Below are positions 30,264 through 32,748 of a DNA stretch of 32,748 nt, in pieces; positions within the stretch are counted from its first letter, which is position 1, and each line of letters begins with the position of its first letter. The translations under genes and the position numbers were made by a program. The notes under the pieces were generated by a model. That model searched no databases. It worked only from the letters and a program-made list of their open reading frames with translations, and had not been told where the DNA came from. The stretch spans positions 1 through 32,748 of the forward strand of contig JAPYON010000016.1 of NCBI GenBank assembly GCA_029938175.1. Reading direction: 5' to 3'. Source of the stretch: Paracoccaceae bacterium. Lineage in GTDB: Bacteria > Pseudomonadota > Alphaproteobacteria > Rhodobacterales > Rhodobacteraceae.

Positions 30264-31460
30264 TCAGAAAAACGCCTGCAATCCTGTCTGCGCCCGCCCC
30301 AGAATCAAGGCATGCACATCATGAGTGCCTTCGTAAGTGTTTACAGTTTCCAGATTGAGCATATGGCGCATGACAGGGAACTCTTCGGAAATACCGTTGC
30401 CGCCGTGCATATCACGGGCATGACGGGCGATTTCCAGCGCTTTGCCGCAATTGTTGCGCTTGATCAGGCTTATCATTTCGGGCGCAACTTTGCCCGCGTC
30501 GAACAGTTGGCCCACACGATGGGCAGCCTGCAAGCCCAGAGTAATCTCGGTCTGCATGTCCGCTAGTTTCTTTTGGAAAAGTTGGGTATTTGCCAATGGA
30601 CGACCAAACTGGTGTCGGTCCAAGCCGTATTGGCGCGCCGCAAACCAGCAAGCTTCGGCGGCACCCATAGCGCCCCAAGCGATTCCATAGCGTGCGCGGT
30701 TTAGACACCCGAACGGGCCACTTAGGCCTTCTGTGTTCGGCAATAGCGCGTCTTCGCCAACCTCGACATTATCCATGACGATCTCGCCAGTTATCGACGC
30801 GCGAAGCGATAGCTTTCCCTCGATTTTCGGCGCAGAAAGACCCGCCATTCCCTTTTCCAGAACAAAGCCACGGATTTTGTTGCCGTGTGCTTCGGATTTC
30901 GCCCAAATGACGAAAATATCTGCAATTGGCGAATTTGAAATCCACATTTTTGATCCGACCAAGCGATATCCGCTTTCAGTCTTGATCGCGCGGGTCCGCA
31001 TGCCGTTTGGATCGGACCCCGCGTCCGGTTCGGTCAAGCCAAAGCAGCCAACGAACTCTCCACTGGCCAGTTTTGGCAGATACTTCATCCGCTGCTCTTC
31101 CGAGCCATAAGCGTAAATTGGGTGCATCACTAGGGACGACTGCACGGACATCATTGAGCGATACCCACTGTCAACGCGCTCCACTTCACGTGCGACCAGC
31201 CCGTAAGATATATAGCTCGCACCGGATCCGCCATATTCCTCAGGCATAGTCATACCCAGCAAGCCCATCTCGCCCATCTCGCGAAAAATACCGGGATCGG
31301 TATGTTCGTTCCGATAAGCCTCGATTACACGAGGGGCCAGTTTGTCTTGCGCGTAGGCATTGGCTGTGTCGCGGATAAGACGCTCTTCTTCGGTTAACTG
31401 TTCGTTAAGAAAAAACGGGTCATCCCAGGTGAATTGGTTTTTGTCGGTATGGTTTGTCAT
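30264..31460 (-). CDS. gcdH: Glutaryl-CoA dehydrogenase
   Basis: The flavoprotein oxidises and decarboxylates glutaryl-CoA to crotonyl-CoA, the committed step in lysine, tryptophan and glutarate breakdown, passing electrons to ETF. The 398 residues have the acyl-CoA dehydrogenase fold. [15 protein letters not shown] and [16 protein letters not shown] bind FAD. The substrate-specific arginine lies in [16 protein letters not shown], which in the human enzyme (Arg94) contacts the glutaryl carboxylate. The catalytic base is Glu377 in [22 protein letters not shown] 31460 gives a normal start. It is divergent from a LysR regulator, as with gcdH-gcdR in other proteobacteria. The usual CoA-transferase partner downstream is destroyed. 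Confidence 0.96.
   Translation of the reverse strand: MTNHTDKNQFTWDDPFFLNEQLTEEERLIRDTANAYAQDKLAPRVIEAYRNEHTDPGIFREMGEMGLLGMTMPEEYGGSGASYISYGLVAREVERVDSGYRSMMSVQSSLVMHPIYAYGSEEQRMKYLPKLASGEFVGCFGLTEPDAGSDPNGMRTRAIKTESGYRLVGSKMWISNSPIADIFVIWAKSEAHGNKIRGFVLEKGMAGLSAPKIEGKLSLRASITGEIVMDNVEVGEDALLPNTEGLSGPFGCLNRARYGIAWGAMGAAEACWFAARQYGLDRHQFGRPLANTQLFQKKLADMQTEITLGLQAAHRVGQLFDAGKVAPEMISLIKRNNCGKALEIARHARDMHGGNGISEEFPVMRHMLNLETVNTYEGTHDVHALILGRAQTGLQAFF
31394..31408 (-). promoter_or_regulatory. TTAA-N7-TTAA direct repeat near the 5' end of gcdH
   Basis: TTAACTGTTCGTTAA lies 52-66 bases inside gcdH. It matches the CtrA pattern but overlaps coding sequence for the QLTEEE segment. Confidence 0.3.
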
Positions 31461-31530
31461 GTCGCATTCCTAAACGGTTGGTTTTACGGCTTTTGCACGT
31501 TGATAGATGTTATTACAAACGATATTGCCT

Positions 31531-31555
31531 CATTCATCTATTCCATTTATGAATG
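31531..31555. promoter_or_regulatory. LysR-type T-N11-A palindrome in the gcdH/lysR divergent region
   Basis: CATTCAT-N11-ATGAATG is a perfect 7-base interrupted palindrome with the T-N11-A core expected of LysR-family binding sites. It ends 4 bases before the LysR start codon and 71 bases from the gcdH start, within a 99-base divergent region. The position suits autoregulation by the LysR protein and activation of gcdH from upstream. Confidence 0.65.
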
Positions 31556-31559
31556 CATT

Positions 31560-32450
31560 ATGAGAAATCAACGTCGCCTAATCCCGTCTACATCCGCACT
31601 AACTGCATTTGAGGCGGTTGCAAGAAGCGGCAGCTTTACATTGGCCGCGCAAGAGCTGTCGTTGACGCAAAGCGCCGTAAGCAGGCAAGTGCGTGTGCTT
31701 GAAGAGCAGTTGGATTGTGCGCTGTTCAAGCGCAGCAGTCGCAAGGTCGAACTTACCGAAGCAGGTCAATTATACGCTGTCGAAGTGCAGCAGGCCTTGC
31801 AGATAGTCCGCGACGCGACGCTTAACGTGGTTTCCAAGGGGCAAGACCAAGTGTTGAACATCGCCATATTGCCGACGTTTGGCACGCGCTGGTTGATGCC
31901 GCGTATTTCAGGGTTTGTTGCGCAATATCCGGACATTACGCTGAACTTTACAACGCGTATTGGAAAATTTGATTTTTTGGCCGACGGACTGGATATCGCG
32001 ATTTACCATGGAGTTCCGGATTGGCCCGATGTTGAATGCACTTTATTGCTGAACGAAACTGTGGTTCCGGCGGTATCGCCTGAATTTCGGAAGGAAAACC
32101 GCGTCGCTGCACCGATTGACCTTCTACGTTTGCCACGCCTTTCCATGCATTCGCGCCCGACAGCGTGGTCGAACTGGTTTCAAGCTCAGGGAATTATGCT
32201 GGACGATAAAAGCGGCATGTCATTCGAGCATTTCTCGACGCTCTCTCAGGCCTGTATTGCCGGCGTCGGTGTTGCCCTGATGCCCGAATTCCTGATTGAA
32301 CCGGAACTGGCGCGCAATGATCTGGTGCAAATCGGCCCCAGTGTTGTGAACGACAGCGCGTATTACGTGGCTCGCCCCGTGAAATTACCCGAGAATAAAG
32401 CGGCGCGTTTGTTCGAGCAATGGTTGATGACGGAGGCAGCGCGTCCCTGA
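31560..32450 (+). CDS. LysR-family transcriptional regulator, probable regulator of glutaryl-CoA dehydrogenase
   Basis: A 296-residue regulator with an N-terminal winged helix-turn-helix: LTAFEAVARSGSFTLAAQELSLTQSAVSRQVRVLEEQLD, readable as FEAVARSGSFT, then AAQELSLTQSAVSRQV. A periplasmic-binding-protein-like effector domain follows from about residue 90 (NIAILPTFGTRWLMPRI, DGLDIAIYHG, CIAGVGVALMPEFL). It is close to the GcvA-like group. ATG 31560 is chosen because the longer frame to 31434 would overlap gcdH and has no family residues. Divergence from gcdH with a T-N11-A palindrome between them suggests the role of GcdR, which answers to glutarate in pseudomonads. That inference is from context. 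Confidence 0.88.
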   Translation: MRNQRRLIPSTSALTAFEAVARSGSFTLAAQELSLTQSAVSRQVRVLEEQLDCALFKRSSRKVELTEAGQLYAVEVQQALQIVRDATLNVVSKGQDQVLNIAILPTFGTRWLMPRISGFVAQYPDITLNFTTRIGKFDFLADGLDIAIYHGVPDWPDVECTLLLNETVVPAVSPEFRKENRVAAPIDLLRLPRLSMHSRPTAWSNWFQAQGIMLDDKSGMSFEHFSTLSQACIAGVGVALMPEFLIEPELARNDLVQIGPSVVNDSAYYVARPVKLPENKAARLFEQWLMTEAARP

Positions 32451-32515
32451 ATCCGGCACCGCCGCTTATTTCGCTACTATAACGTCTGATCGGACCAGCC
32501 GACAGAGCAGTACAG

Positions 32516-32748
32516 CTATGCTTCTTGTTGCTTTTCAGCTTGCCCTAGAAAATAACGAATAGCCGAAGCAAGGGCAGTAAAAACAATTGTCAGCACCACC
32601 GCAACAGCCGTGTTCGCGATGTAAAAATCAACACGGCCGGACCATTCGAGACTGTTGAGAAAACGATAGGGTAGCCCAGAGGTAACAGATCCAACCGGCG
32701 AACTGTTCAAGGGCTCAACGGCCGCTTCAATCCATACAACATAAACCG
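32516..32748 (-). CDS. C-terminal part of an unidentified membrane protein, partial at window end
   Basis: On the minus strand the frame is open from the window edge to TAG 32516-32518. The roughly 76 visible residues include a polar segment (EPLNSSPVGSVTSGLPYRF), then FYIANTAVAVVLTIVFTALASAI, one membrane helix, and a short charged tail ending GQAEKQQEA. The layout, a small domain, a helix and a cytoplasmic tail, suits a membrane-anchored or polytopic protein ending inside the cell. I do not recognise the family. It is convergent with the LysR gene at 65 bases, and I see no terminator between them. Confidence 0.55.
   Translation of the reverse strand, partial: VYVVWIEAAVEPLNSSPVGSVTSGLPYRFLNSLEWSGRVDFYIANTAVAVVLTIVFTALASAIRYFLGQAEKQQEA

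Overview
This window looks like a chromosomal core segment of an alphaproteobacterium of the Rhodobacterales (Roseobacter group). The evidence is gene order and protein character: a RodZ-like gene beside ispG, a prfA-prmC-DUF4167 run, a combined lptF-lptG-lptD-surA-pdxA-rsmA operon divergent from pepA-holC, a fused NuoE/NuoF-type formate dehydrogenase subunit, and DUF4167 and clan AA protease proteins of alphaproteobacterial type. By eye the base composition is only moderately GC-rich for that group; I did not compute it. I see no prophage, transposase, CRISPR array or integrase, and genes are tightly packed with many 1-4 nt overlaps.

Layout. 1-4163 (+): end of a RodZ-like gene, ispG (isoprenoids), a DUF1499 protein, then prfA with its own methyltransferase prmC. 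4382-4930 (+): a DUF4167 protein. 4931-12373 (-): one long operon lptF-lptG-lptD-surA-pdxA-rsmA, combining LPS export and assembly with outer-membrane folding, vitamin B6 and rRNA methylation. 12507-14426 (+): pepA-holC. 14447-17489 (-): ABC-F ATPase, MarC-type membrane protein and a membrane-anchored aspartic protease. 17614-18036 (+): ndk with a clear terminator. 18033-21121 (-): purM-purN, a lysine-forming saccharopine dehydrogenase and a decayed tfoX. 21228-21304 (+): a CAU tRNA, probably tRNA-Ile2. 21308-23845 (-): modABC molybdate importer, divergent from 23997-25673 (+), a fused diaphorase subunit of formate dehydrogenase whose catalytic partner is not here. 25750-28288 (+): ftsY, a DMT-family permease and yciB. 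28296-31460 (-): a beta-hydroxyacid dehydrogenase, a crotonase, the ruins of a CaiB-type CoA-transferase and glutaryl-CoA dehydrogenase, divergent from a LysR regulator (31560-32450, +). The window ends in an unidentified membrane protein (-).

The genes are mostly ordinary; the interest is in decay and regulation. Two pseudogenes absent from any simple ORF list can be read out: a tfoX C-terminal-domain gene with one stop and one frameshift, and a caiB gene collapsed to its two ends. At least eight TTAA-N7-TTAA direct repeats, the CtrA recognition pattern, occur where well under one is expected from composition. The ftsY leader can fold so that it pairs part of the ribosome-binding site, the mod/fds divergent region carries a long inverted repeat over a promoter-like sequence, and the LysR gene has a textbook T-N11-A palindrome just before its start. 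I found no convincing new multi-gene system.
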